From Paenibacillus aestuarii (lineage in GTDB: Bacteria > Bacillota > Bacilli > Paenibacillales > NBRC-103111): a DNA stretch of 64,000 nucleotides. The stretch's first letter is position 1, and every line of letters begins with the position of its first letter. Below are positions 27,172 through 34,996 of this stretch, piece by piece. The stretch covers positions 119,817 to 183,816 of the forward strand of contig NZ_JAQFVF010000021.1 of the NCBI RefSeq assembly GCF_027789125.1, read 5' to 3'. The notes beneath the pieces are model-generated. The model ran no database searches and had not been told where the DNA came from. It worked only from the letters and a program-made list of their open reading frames with translations. The position numbers were made by a program, and so were the translations under genes.

Positions 27172-28041
27172 TTAACCTCGGATGACCCGGCTGACCGCAG
27201 CAAAATCCAGCTCCCCATTTTCCTTCGCCGCCATTTCAAAGAGCTGCAGCGCCAGCGCCGTCACCGGCAGCGGTTGGCCCAGCCCTTCCTGCAGGGCAAT
27301 GCCGATGTCTTTCTTCATCAAATTGAGCTTAAAGCCGGGTTGGAAACTTCTTTCTGCAATCGCCTGCGCTTTGTTGGCAAACATCCAGGAACCACCGGAG
27401 CTGCTACCAATCACTTTCTGCAAAGCATCCAAGTCGACGCCGAGCCGCTCAGATAAGGCTATCGCCTCAGAAGCGGCCAACATGTGCACGGCGGCCATCA
27501 TTTGGTTAATCGCTTTTACCGCTTTGCCAGCACCGATCTCGCCGACCTTATGAACGGTCTGCGCGATCGCTTCCAAAATAGGCTGCACCTGCTGCAACGC
27601 TTCTTCACTGCCTCCCGCCATCACGGTCAGCGTTCCTTTCTCGGCGCCGATCGTGCCTCCGCTGACAGGCGCATCCAGGACAGCAGCCCCTTTGGACGCA
27701 TAGGCCTGGGCTACCTCCTTCATCGCCCCCGGCGTGCCTGAAGTCATCTCCAGCAGCAGCTGCCCAGGCTTTACTGCAGCGAGTACGGCTTCGGCCAACA
27801 GCACCTCCCGCATTTGCTTATCTTCCGGCAGGATGCTCACAATGACGCCGGCAGAGGCGATGGCAGACGCAGCGGATGCGTGCACTTCTGCCCCCAAGCT
27901 GCGCAGCTCCTCTGCCGGCGCCGGGTCCCTGTGGACCGTCACATGCAGCTTGAATCCTGCTTTCGTCAGATTTCTCGCCATCGGCAAACCCATGGCCCCC
28001 AAACCGAGAAATGCAACCTGCCGCATATCGAGTAGATTCAT
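27172..28041 (-). CDS. 2-hydroxy-3-oxopropionate reductase-like (GarR/3-hydroxyisobutyrate dehydrogenase family)
   Basis: 289 residues from ATG at 28041 (G-rich ribosome site eight bases upstream). Longer starts would run back through the terminator at 28083-28108. Family marks: VAFLGLGAMGLPMARNLTKAGF for NAD(P), DAPVSGGTIGAEKGTLTVMAGG for the substrate and the catalytic Lys in GAGKAVKAINQMM. GarR members reduce tartronate semialdehyde to D-glycerate, which would feed the glycerate kinase at 18810. Other members act on 3-hydroxyisobutyrate or succinate semialdehyde, so the assignment rests on context. Confidence 0.85.
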   Translation of the reverse strand: MNLLDMRQVAFLGLGAMGLPMARNLTKAGFKLHVTVHRDPAPAEELRSLGAEVHASAASAIASAGVIVSILPEDKQMREVLLAEAVLAAVKPGQLLLEMTSGTPGAMKEVAQAYASKGAAVLDAPVSGGTIGAEKGTLTVMAGGSEEALQQVQPILEAIAQTVHKVGEIGAGKAVKAINQMMAAVHMLAASEAIALSERLGVDLDALQKVIGSSSGGSWMFANKAQAIAERSFQPGFKLNLMKKDIGIALQEGLGQPLPVTALALQLFEMAAKENGELDFAAVSRVIRG

Positions 28042-28082
28042 TTGGATTTCCCCCCCCATGTGCATTCGTTTATCGAATAAGG

Positions 28083-28108
28083 AAAAACCCCGGTAGAACC
28101 GGGATTTT
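28083..28108 (-). terminator. Intrinsic terminator after the first RraA-like gene
   Basis: On the minus strand AAATCCCGGT and ACCGGGGTTTTT arms around a 3-base loop, six bases after the RraA-like stop. It separates the transporter/RraA transcript from the GarR-like gene. Confidence 0.8.
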
Positions 28109-28113
28109 CTCAC

Positions 28114-28824
28114 TTAATAGCCAGCTACGGACGCATCGACCGTCATGCCCATTTTATCGTACAGCTTCCGGCGGCTCTTCTTATCAGCCTCCATCTCTTG
28201 CGTTGCGTATTTGGCCACATCCCAAGCTTTCTCGAGCGGCACGACAACGATGCCGTCACCGTCGGCGACAATGATGTCATTCGGGCGTACCAACTGGCCG
28301 TTAATATTGACAGGAATATTATGCGCTTGGTACTCCACGCGTCCTTGCACCATGGTTTGAGAAACGTAACGCGAGAATATAGGAACTTGATTCAGAATCA
28401 GCTCATCGGTATCACGCGCACCGCCATTGGTGATGATGCCTCTGCAGCCTTGGCTTTTATACTCCAAACCGTTGTTAGAGCCGATAATGCCGACATTTGT
28501 ATTGCTGGCGTCAAGCACGAGCACATCGTCTTCGCCGATCTCTTTGCCCCAGTGATAAGTAGCAACGTTGCCATACCAGTGGTTCGAGAACTTCGTGTAG
28601 CTTTCCGGATCCATCGTCGGAATCGTGCGGTTCGTTGGAACGAACTGGACCGTTTTGGCAAATCCGCAAAAGTTGGTGCGGAACAATGGCTTAATCTCGT
28701 CCGTATAAATGCTTCCCATAAAGTGCATCATGTTCCAATCCATACCATCGCGAACATCAGCAACGCGCAGCTTGCGATAAACTTCCATTAATTTTTGCTT
28801 TTCCTCTTTTGTCAATTCGACCAT
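28114..28824 (-). CDS. RraA-like aldolase/lyase family protein, VRDGMDWN subgroup (copy 1)
   Basis: About 236 residues (ATG at 28824 has GAGGTGA six bases upstream; an ATG at 28830 is alternative). It has the RraA/HMG-aldolase fold marks: LRVADVRDGMDWNMMH at the N-terminus, the metal/substrate loop TNGGARDTDELI and VADGDGIVVVP. Family members include 4-hydroxy-4-methyl-2-oxoglutarate aldolase (retro-aldol release of pyruvate) and the RNase E inhibitor RraA. Two further copies of this same subgroup lie at 36214 and 36933. It ends the transporter operon 28892-32139. The substrate is unknown; retro-aldol chemistry on a hydroxy-oxo-acid is inferred. Confidence 0.82.
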   Translation of the reverse strand: MVELTKEEKQKLMEVYRKLRVADVRDGMDWNMMHFMGSIYTDEIKPLFRTNFCGFAKTVQFVPTNRTIPTMDPESYTKFSNHWYGNVATYHWGKEIGEDDVLVLDASNTNVGIIGSNNGLEYKSQGCRGIITNGGARDTDELILNQVPIFSRYVSQTMVQGRVEYQAHNIPVNINGQLVRPNDIIVADGDGIVVVPLEKAWDVAKYATQEMEADKKSRRKLYDKMGMTVDASVAGY

Positions 28825-28891
28825 GACCATTCACCTCTTTATTAGTTTGGGGTGCTGCTTTGGCAAGTTTATTTACGAAGAGCGATCCGGG

Positions 28892-29725
28892 CTACAGCTT
28901 CAAACCGCTCGATGCCACACTTTGAATCACATATCGCTGCAGGATGAGGAACAACGCAACCATCGGGATAATGGTAAGTGTTGCAAGTGCAAGGCTGCTT
29001 CCGATGTACGTGCCGTTCGGTCCCAACGTATAATTAGCGACGCCGATTGAAACCGTATACATGCTGCTTTTGGATAAAATCAAAAGCGGCCACAGCAGTT
29101 CGTTCCACTTCTGCATCACAGTAATGATCGATAGCGTTGCCATGATCGGCGCCGTCAAGGGCAGGTAGATCTTGAGGAAGATGCGAAAATGATGGGCACC
29201 GTCCATTTTGGCTGCTTCTCCCAGTTCGTTCGGCAAGGAATCCATGAATTGCTTCACCAGGAAGACGCCGAACGGATAGGCCAGCGTCGGCAGAATAACG
29301 CCAACGAACGTGTTGATGAGGCCAATCTGGTTAAAAATGAGAAATCTCGTAAACACGATGACTTGATCGGGCACCATCATGGCGCTGAGGATGATGAGGA
29401 GCCACAGCTTTTTGCCCCTGAACTCTCCTTTGGACAGCGCATATCCTGCCAGTGCAGCGCCTACGATATGGCAAAATACGGAGCCGGCGACAATGATGAG
29501 CGAGTTCATGTAATAAGTGCCGATCGGCAGCGATCTAAAAACGAGCGAGAAGTTTTTCCACCCGAATTGTTCAGGCACAATGCGAGGCGGAAAGCTAAGT
29601 CCGAAATTGGCGTTGTTGTCCAAACTAATGCCGATCATAAGCACAAAGGGGTAGAGGAACACGACAGCCAGTAGTGCAAGAACGATTAATCGGACCAGTT
29701 CCACCATGTGATTGCGTCTTGTCAT
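28892..29725 (-). CDS. Carbohydrate ABC transporter permease (MalG-like)
   Basis: 277 residues, six predicted membrane helices. The EAA loop is LGEAAKMDGAHHFRIFLKIYLP. AAAGGAGG lies nine bases before the ATG. It is partner to the permease at 29741 and the lipoprotein at 30733. No ATPase is present nearby. The gene is followed after 67 bases by the RraA-like gene. Confidence 0.9.
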   Translation of the reverse strand: MTRRNHMVELVRLIVLALLAVVFLYPFVLMIGISLDNNANFGLSFPPRIVPEQFGWKNFSLVFRSLPIGTYYMNSLIIVAGSVFCHIVGAALAGYALSKGEFRGKKLWLLIILSAMMVPDQVIVFTRFLIFNQIGLINTFVGVILPTLAYPFGVFLVKQFMDSLPNELGEAAKMDGAHHFRIFLKIYLPLTAPIMATLSIITVMQKWNELLWPLLILSKSSMYTVSIGVANYTLGPNGTYIGSSLALATLTIIPMVALFLILQRYVIQSVASSGLKL

Positions 29726-29740
29726 TCGAACCGCCTCCTT

Positions 29741-30694
29741 TCATCGTTCCGCTCTGCGGCTGATTTTCAGATTAATCACCGTAATCAGGAGAATCATCAG
29801 GAACAGTGCGATCGAGGCGGCCGAACCATAGCCATACTGCGACTTCTCCATCGTTTCCTCATAGAAGAAAAGCACGATGGTTTGCAAGGAGCGCAGCGGG
29901 CTTCCTGAAGCTCCCCCGAATGTGTATACATCATCAAAGCGCTGGAAGGCGCCGATGACACCGGTAATGAGCAGGAACCAGAGGATCGGGCGTACGCCCG
30001 GCAAGGTGATATGCAGCAGCTCATCGAAGCGTGAGGCGCCATCTACGCGTGCGGCTTCATAATAATCTTTGGGAATCGATTGCAGCCCCGCCATCCAGAT
30101 GAGGATGTTGAAACCCGTCGACTGCCACAGCGCCAAGAAGATAACCACCCACTTGATCAGCGACGGATCACTCACCCATTCCTTCGGGCCGATCCCCAGC
30201 CACGAGAGCACATAGTTTACGGTTCCGGAATGGTCAGGGAAAAACAGGACTTTGAACACGAGTACAACCGCTACGGCTGAGGTCACATTAGGCAAAAAGT
30301 AGATCACCTTGAGCACACTTTTGCCGTACATCGCCCGGTTGATCAGGGCCGCCAGAAGGAACGAAAGCGGCAGCCCGAGCAGCAATCCGAACAATCCGAT
30401 GTACAAGGTGTTATAGATGGCGTAGTAAAAATTCGGATCTGTCAGCAGATGTGTGTAATTAAACCAGCCTGCGAACTTTTCCAAACTTCCGTTGCTGGAG
30501 ACGTAGAAGCTGAGAAGTAAGGTTTTGATCATGGGGTAGTAACTAATGAAGATAAGTACGCCGACAGTCGGCAGCAGATAGAGGTACCAGCTCAGCTCCT
30601 TCAGGAGATTTCTTCTGCCTGAAGCGTGCCGGATGATCACCGGAGTCGCCGGATGGGCCTCAGCAACCGTATTCGCATATGTCGTCGGTTTCAT
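29741..30694 (-). CDS. Carbohydrate ABC transporter permease (MalF/UgpA-like)
   Basis: About 317 residues from ATG at 30694 (AGGAGG eight bases upstream; an upstream in-frame start at 30715 has no site). Six predicted membrane helices; EAA loop YEAARVDGASRFDELLHITLP. It stands between the solute-binding protein and the second permease, 15 bases before the latter. Confidence 0.9.
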   Translation of the reverse strand: MKPTTYANTVAEAHPATPVIIRHASGRRNLLKELSWYLYLLPTVGVLIFISYYPMIKTLLLSFYVSSNGSLEKFAGWFNYTHLLTDPNFYYAIYNTLYIGLFGLLLGLPLSFLLAALINRAMYGKSVLKVIYFLPNVTSAVAVVLVFKVLFFPDHSGTVNYVLSWLGIGPKEWVSDPSLIKWVVIFLALWQSTGFNILIWMAGLQSIPKDYYEAARVDGASRFDELLHITLPGVRPILWFLLITGVIGAFQRFDDVYTFGGASGSPLRSLQTIVLFFYEETMEKSQYGYGSAASIALFLMILLITVINLKISRRAER

Positions 30695-30732
30695 GTTGAA
30701 ATCCTCCTTTGCCAAGCATACGCATACTGACG

Positions 30733-32139
30733 TTACTTTTGATCGGCCGCCTTATTTTTGGCGAACTCATCCATCACTTCTTTTTGAGCGGTATCCAGCG
30801 CTTCCTTAGACGGAGTGTCTTTCAAAAGCACTTTTTCCAAAGCGCGTGTGAGCGCGAATTTTGCGGTAGTAAACCAAATCGGAGACATGTATTGCGCTTG
30901 ACTGACCATCTTGAACATTTTTTCGTCGGTTGCATCCGGCTTGTAATCCGTACCGAGTGCTTTCGTCGAAACCGGCATCGTATTCTTCGTTTCCCAGAGG
31001 AAGCGCTGACCGTTGCCGACGGACATCCACTTGACAATTTCCCAAGCGAGATCTTTATCCTGCGTATTTTTCACCATTTGCACGCGCACGCCGCCGAGGA
31101 AACCGCCTGTACCTTGCGGACCTTTCGGAATCATCGCCACATCGTAACGGTCCAGCATTTTCAGGGACTTGAACTTCTGCAATTGAATTGCCGGCAAATT
31201 CACGTACATGGCGATATTGTTTTTCGGCGTGGACCACTTCTCTGCACCTTGACCCTGGACCATGCCAGGTGGCGTGAACGGAATGAGCGACTTGTAAATA
31301 TCCGTGGCTTTCACCATGCCGTCGCTATTCAGCGTGACTTGGTTCAAATATTCTTTGTAACCCATTTTTCCCATGTCTGCACCGAATGTATTGGCAATGA
31401 TGGAGACCGCATAGCCGGCTTGATCACCAGGGATACGCGTGTACAGACCGTAAGTCTGTTCCCCTGTTTTCGGATTTTTGCCAGTCAGTTTCTTCGCTTT
31501 CTCCAGCACTTCATCCCAGGTCGGATTCTCGGAAAGCGCCTCGACACCATAATCGGCGAAAATCGTCTTGTCATAGTAAATGCCAGAACCGTCTACGGCG
31601 ATCGGCAGTGCATTATTTACTGTTTTGCCGTTCTGATCCACTTCCAGCGGACCGGTGAGCAAAGTAGGCGATAAATACAAATCCTTGCTCCACTCTTTGT
31701 CTTTCTCTTCAAAAGGCGTCAAATCTTCGCTTAAGCCCTGGTTCCACATGAACTTGCTGTCTGATTCAATCGAGACATCAATTTGGCGCGACTCCACGAG
31801 CGCTTTCGCCTTCGCTTGATGATCCTTATAAGGATACGTGACAACCTCAAAATCAATATTCGGATAATCCTGCTTTAGCCGCTTTTTCAGCTCGTCAGCT
31901 CCATAGACCATCTCGCCAGTCAACGGATCCGGTGCAGTCTGATCGTTCAATCCGACGTAACCGATGCGGATTTTGCCTTTCAGTTCAGGCTTTGCTTTAA
32001 CCGGTGACGTCGAAACTCCGGACGCTGCCGAATTACCTGTTCCTTTGCCGCTTGACGAAGCCTGATCCCCGCTGCCGCATCCGGCAGTCGTCATGGCAAG
32101 CATCGCTGCTACGGATAATGTAAGCCACTTGCTCTTCAT
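30733..32139 (-). CDS. Family 1 solute-binding lipoprotein of a sugar-type ABC transporter
   Basis: About 468 residues from ATG at 32139 (AAGGGTGG site), with a signal peptide and lipobox MTTAGCG near residue 20. The mature part has the SBP1 pattern (DVSIESDSKFMWNQGLSEDLTPF, ALPIAVDGSGIYYDKTIFADYGVEAL, WEIVKWMSVGNGQRFLWE). Ligand unknown. A good cre site stands 27 bases upstream, and the gene follows the RraA/Ldh/Dabb genes in the same direction. Confidence 0.9.
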   Translation of the reverse strand: MKSKWLTLSVAAMLAMTTAGCGSGDQASSSGKGTGNSAASGVSTSPVKAKPELKGKIRIGYVGLNDQTAPDPLTGEMVYGADELKKRLKQDYPNIDFEVVTYPYKDHQAKAKALVESRQIDVSIESDSKFMWNQGLSEDLTPFEEKDKEWSKDLYLSPTLLTGPLEVDQNGKTVNNALPIAVDGSGIYYDKTIFADYGVEALSENPTWDEVLEKAKKLTGKNPKTGEQTYGLYTRIPGDQAGYAVSIIANTFGADMGKMGYKEYLNQVTLNSDGMVKATDIYKSLIPFTPPGMVQGQGAEKWSTPKNNIAMYVNLPAIQLQKFKSLKMLDRYDVAMIPKGPQGTGGFLGGVRVQMVKNTQDKDLAWEIVKWMSVGNGQRFLWETKNTMPVSTKALGTDYKPDATDEKMFKMVSQAQYMSPIWFTTAKFALTRALEKVLLKDTPSKEALDTAQKEVMDEFAKNKAADQK

Positions 32140-32165
32140 TGTTTGGCCACCCTTCATCTCTTGTT

Positions 32166-32180
32166 CGGTACCGCTTACAT
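32166..32180 (-). promoter_or_regulatory. cre site for CcpA
   Basis: On the minus strand ATGTAAGCGGTACCG matches WTGNAANCGNWNNCW at all fixed positions except the last. It lies between the Dabb gene and the solute-binding protein gene, a normal place for CcpA control of a sugar transporter. Confidence 0.55.
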
Positions 32181-32255
32181 CCTTATTGTAACGGAGCCTG
32201 GACAAGATTGTTAGGAGGCGCTGTTTGGATTATGTGGGCTTTGTTTAGCTTTTTA

Positions 32256-32552
32256 TCAGCTAACCTCAATATCCACGACAATACCGTCTAATCTTCCTGA
32301 TTCTCGAATCAATGCGGAGCAAGCATGATGCTCTGCATTGCTTTCATAGGCAGCCAGCGCTTCCCGGCTCTCGAACCGCACCGTCAGCACGAGCTGGTAG
32401 CCCTGATTGCGATCCGAAAAATTAAAGCCGGCCTGCAGGTCCAGCACGCCCCATAGATGCTGCCTTAATGACTTAAAGCAATCAATCACAGCCTGCAGCT
32501 GTTCATCGGTCGTATGCTCATGAAATTTCAGCAATATGATATGATCCAGCAT
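32256..32552 (-). CDS. Dabb-domain (stress-responsive A/B barrel) protein
   Basis: 98 residues, single Dabb domain: MLDHIILLKFHEHTTDEQLQAV at the start, then LDLQAGFNFSDRNQGYQLVLTVRFESREALAAYESNAEH. These small dimeric ferredoxin-like barrels often bind hydrophobic or keto-acid ligands or assist isomerisation. GAGGAGG precedes the ATG. Its place after RraA-like and Ldh2-like genes suggests a helper step in the same pathway, with no known reaction. Confidence 0.85.
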   Translation of the reverse strand: MLDHIILLKFHEHTTDEQLQAVIDCFKSLRQHLWGVLDLQAGFNFSDRNQGYQLVLTVRFESREALAAYESNAEHHACSALIRESGRLDGIVVDIEVS

Positions 32553-32567
32553 GCTGTTCCTCCTCTT

Positions 32568-33680
32568 TTATCCCGTCAAACCCTGGGTCTCCCCGATAAC
32601 CGGATGATGCTGGAACGCTGCATCGCTCAGCTGCAACCCGTATTTTAAGCCGATTTCATGAAGCTCCTCTACAACCTTAGGCGGAAGCTGAATGCCGCCT
32701 TGCTTGCGGGCTTCTGTCTGCCGGTATTCGATCTCCCCGGGAACCAGAATCTCGCTGACGCCGGGCGCTTTCGGTTCATTTTTAATTTGACGCATATACT
32801 GATCGACCCGCTGCTTAAACATCTCAATCGGCATGAACCGGCTAATATCAATTGCCAGGAAAAAGTGGCCGACATTCTGCGGCTCCTGCCAATTCTCGTA
32901 CATGTTATTCACGTATCGCCCGTAACCTGCTCCTGTCAAAACGCCGGACAAAATATCAATGAACATCGAGATCGCGTAGCCTTTCGGCCCACCGATCGGC
33001 AATACGGACCCTTCCAGCGCCGCTTCCGCATCCGTCGTCGGATTCCCATCCTTATCGATCGCCCAGCCCAGCGGAATCTTTTCGCCTTTTTGCGCTGCCA
33101 CGATAATTTTGCCTCTGGCGACAACACTTGTAGCCATGTCCAAAATAAAAGGATTTTCCTCCCCGGCCGGTACACCGATACATAGCGGATTCGTGCCGAT
33201 GAACGGCCGCACACCACCTGTCGGCGGCATCGTCTGCGAGGCGTTGGACATCACCAGCAAGATGAGATTTTGCTGAATCGCTTTTAACGCATAGTAGGCT
33301 CCGGTGCCAAAATGGTTGGAGCCTTTGACCCCCACAATGCCCGCCCCGTGCAGCTTGGCGCGCTCCATCGCCAGGTCCAATGCATAGCTGCCCACTACCG
33401 ATCCAAAGTTGTTGTTCCCGTCAACAAGAGCTACGTTGCCGTACTCCGAGACGACGGACGGCTTGGCTTGCGGATCCATCATGCCTTGCTCGACACGCTT
33501 CAAGTAGATCCCGGTACGTACGACGCCATGCGATTCTACCCCACGCAGATCGGCTTGCACGAGCGACTCCGCCACGATGGACGCATCAGTTACAGGCACG
33601 CCTGCACGGGTGAACACATCACAGCAAAAAGACTGCAGCTTCTCCCAATCGTATAAAAGCGGTAAACTCTGTGAACTCAT
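32568..33680 (-). CDS. Ldh2-family (malate/L-lactate/ureidoglycolate-type) dehydrogenase
   Basis: 370 residues with the Ldh2 signatures ADLRGVESHGVVRTGIYL, KGSNHFGTGAYYAL, MSNASQTMPPTGG and GTNPLCIGVPAG, and the NAD-binding loop ILDMATSVVARGKI. The family oxidises or reduces 2-hydroxy acids with NAD(P) (malate, 2,3-diketo-L-gulonate, ureidoglycolate, sulfolactate). The catalytic His is expected in the SNHFG stretch. The ATG overlaps the stop of the RraA-like gene (ATGA), so it is translated with it. Probably it makes or uses the oxo-acid on which the RraA-like protein acts. Confidence 0.9.
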   Translation of the reverse strand: MSSQSLPLLYDWEKLQSFCCDVFTRAGVPVTDASIVAESLVQADLRGVESHGVVRTGIYLKRVEQGMMDPQAKPSVVSEYGNVALVDGNNNFGSVVGSYALDLAMERAKLHGAGIVGVKGSNHFGTGAYYALKAIQQNLILLVMSNASQTMPPTGGVRPFIGTNPLCIGVPAGEENPFILDMATSVVARGKIIVAAQKGEKIPLGWAIDKDGNPTTDAEAALEGSVLPIGGPKGYAISMFIDILSGVLTGAGYGRYVNNMYENWQEPQNVGHFFLAIDISRFMPIEMFKQRVDQYMRQIKNEPKAPGVSEILVPGEIEYRQTEARKQGGIQLPPKVVEELHEIGLKYGLQLSDAAFQHHPVIGETQGLTG

Positions 33681-34354
33681 AATCCCTCACAGCCCTTCTG
33701 CTTAAGTAGCTGATCGACCCAATCCCGACTGACCGTGCCATCCTCGATCGATTGCAAAATCTGCCGTTCCCGCTCCTGTTGTTCGCGAACTAGCTGCAGC
33801 ACCCCTTGCGCCTCTTGGAGAGGCACAACAGCGAGACCGTCTTCATCACCGACGATGATGTCGCCCGGTTCGACGACGAGCCCGCCGATGGAGACCGGCA
33901 CATTAATTTCCCCGGGACCGTCTTTGTACGGTCCACGATGGGTCACGCCCCGGGCATAAACCGGGAACGTGTCTGCCGTGAAAGCCGCCGTATCGCGAAT
34001 AGCGCCATCGATCACAAAGCCGGCGATTTGCCGCTTCTGGGCGAGCCTCAGCATGATCTCGCCGACGATTGCATTGGTCAAATCGCCGCCGGCGTCAACA
34101 ACAATCACGTCTCCTGGCTCCGCCATATCAATGGCTTTATGCACCATCAAGTTGTCGCCGGGTCTTGTTTTTACAGTCAGCGCTGCGCCGACCAGCTTGC
34201 CTGCCTGGTGATAGGGACGGAGTCCTGCGCACACCGCATGCATGCGGTTTAAATTGTCACTAATGTGCGGCGTCACCACATCTTGGAATTGATGAAGCAA
34301 TGTGCGGTCCGGGCGTTCAGTTCGCTGCACGATTCGGAAACCTAGGTTGGGCAT
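33677..34354 (-). CDS. RraA-like family protein (copy 4, more generic subgroup)
   Basis: About 225 residues from ATG at 34354 (AAGGAGAG seven bases upstream). It has the RraA core VTPHISDNLNRMHA, GDVIVVDAGGDLTNAIVGEIM, GFVIDGAIRDTAAF and VGDEDGLAVVPL, with the conserved Arg-Asp of the aldolase branch. It differs from the three VRDGMDWN copies and is closer to ordinary 4-carboxy-4-hydroxy-2-oxoadipate/HMG aldolase-like proteins. It is the first gene of the operon behind the promoter at 34456-34484 and the operator at 34420-34452. Confidence 0.82.
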   Translation of the reverse strand: MPNLGFRIVQRTERPDRTLLHQFQDVVTPHISDNLNRMHAVCAGLRPYHQAGKLVGAALTVKTRPGDNLMVHKAIDMAEPGDVIVVDAGGDLTNAIVGEIMLRLAQKRQIAGFVIDGAIRDTAAFTADTFPVYARGVTHRGPYKDGPGEINVPVSIGGLVVEPGDIIVGDEDGLAVVPLQEAQGVLQLVREQQERERQILQSIEDGTVSRDWVDQLLKQKGCEGL

Positions 34355-34419
34355 CACGGCACTCTCCTTCATATGGGTTGTCGGTCCTAGTGAATCTCGG
34401 ACCGGATTGCTGCTTTGAT

Positions 34420-34452
34420 CTTGTAAATCGATTTAGGAAATCGATTTACAAG
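34420..34452. promoter_or_regulatory. Perfect tandem-palindromic operator
   Basis: Two 15-base arms, CTTGTAAATCGATTT and its exact complement, flank a 3-base centre. Each arm contains the self-complementary AAATCGATTT, and the AAATCGAT cores repeat at 13-bp spacing. It lies directly downstream of the predicted -10. The same tandem core recurs at 41393-41413. LacI-type binding is likely; the LacI gene at 34997 is the nearest candidate. Confidence 0.75.
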
Positions 34453-34455
34453 TAA

Positions 34456-34484
34456 AATTTAACATGTTTGCTGCGTTTCAGCAA
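34456..34484 (-). promoter_or_regulatory. Sigma-A promoter of the RraA/Ldh/Dabb operon
   Basis: On the minus strand TTGCTG, 17-base spacer, TAAATT. The start point falls in the operator, as expected for a repressed promoter. Confidence 0.55.
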
Positions 34485-34588
34485 GCGATTTCAATAAAAA
34501 AAACGCTCGCGGACCCAAGGCAAGGCTGGAGCAATTGTGAAGACATTAGCTGTTTGAACGAGTCCCGCTCACACTTCCCCACGCAAGC

Positions 34589-34776
34589 AGTCCGACTTTC
34601 CCCAATTGCAGACGCTGCTCCCCGCTCTCACACTGTTCTAGTCCGATTTTGCCCAACTACAAGCACGAAAAAGCAGCCGAACGTACGAATCCCCCGCCCC
34701 AATCAGGCAAATCCGAACTACAGCCCCCATTCCCACTCTCATCCACTCTCTAGTTGGGCAAATCCGGACTACAGCA
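34589..34776. repeat. Four degenerate copies of a ~23-bp intergenic repeat
   Basis: The gene-free stretch 34485-34996 (about 510 bases) holds two direct copies of AGTCCGA(C/T)TTT(C/G)CCCAA(T/C)T (34589-34611 and 34640-34664) and two inverted copies (about 34706-34724 and 34750-34776). The second and fourth copies are nearly exact complements and could fold over about 22 bp. No coding sequence was found here. It looks like a dispersed REP-type element. Confidence 0.6.
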
Positions 34777-34792
34777 CCTTCGCACACTTAAA

Positions 34793-34828
34793 AAGCCCAA
34801 CAGCGCCTGATCTCTCGCTGCTGGGCTT
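34793..34828 (-). terminator. Hairpin, possible second terminator after lacI-like gene
   Basis: AAGCCCAaCAGCG pairs with CGCTGcTGGGCTT around a 10-base loop, followed on the minus strand by TTTAAG. It may back up the terminator at 34945-34980. Confidence 0.55.
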
Positions 34829-34944
34829 CCCCAAGTCTTGCTGCTGCATCGCCGACGTCTTCACTAGCCGCAAACCGCTGGACGGCTAGCCTACCATTCG
34901 GTCCAGGCAAGAATGGCATCGTGCCATAACGCCCCGTCCCAAAC

Positions 34945-34980
34945 AAAAAAATGCGCCAGTCGATCATCGACTGCGCATTT
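34945..34980 (-). terminator. Intrinsic terminator of the LacI-family gene
   Basis: AAATGCGC-AGTCGAT and ATCGACT-GGCGCATTT arms with one bulged base form a long stem followed on the minus strand by a T-run, 16 bases after the regulator stop. Confidence 0.8.
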
Positions 34981-34996
34981 ATTCATCCGCAAAACT

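Noticed and set aside
28014..28113. Longer start of the GarR-like gene at 28113
   Set aside because: It would translate through the terminator hairpin at 28083-28108, and a better ribosome site precedes 28041.
34464..34889. 141-codon plus-strand open frame in the intergenic repeat region
   Set aside because: It runs through the repeats, is Pro/Ser/Thr-rich and lacks a ribosome site.
34964..34990. Small RNA gene between the LacI regulator and the operator region
   Set aside because: Only terminator-type hairpins and repeats are visible; there is no promoter on either strand that would give a defined RNA.
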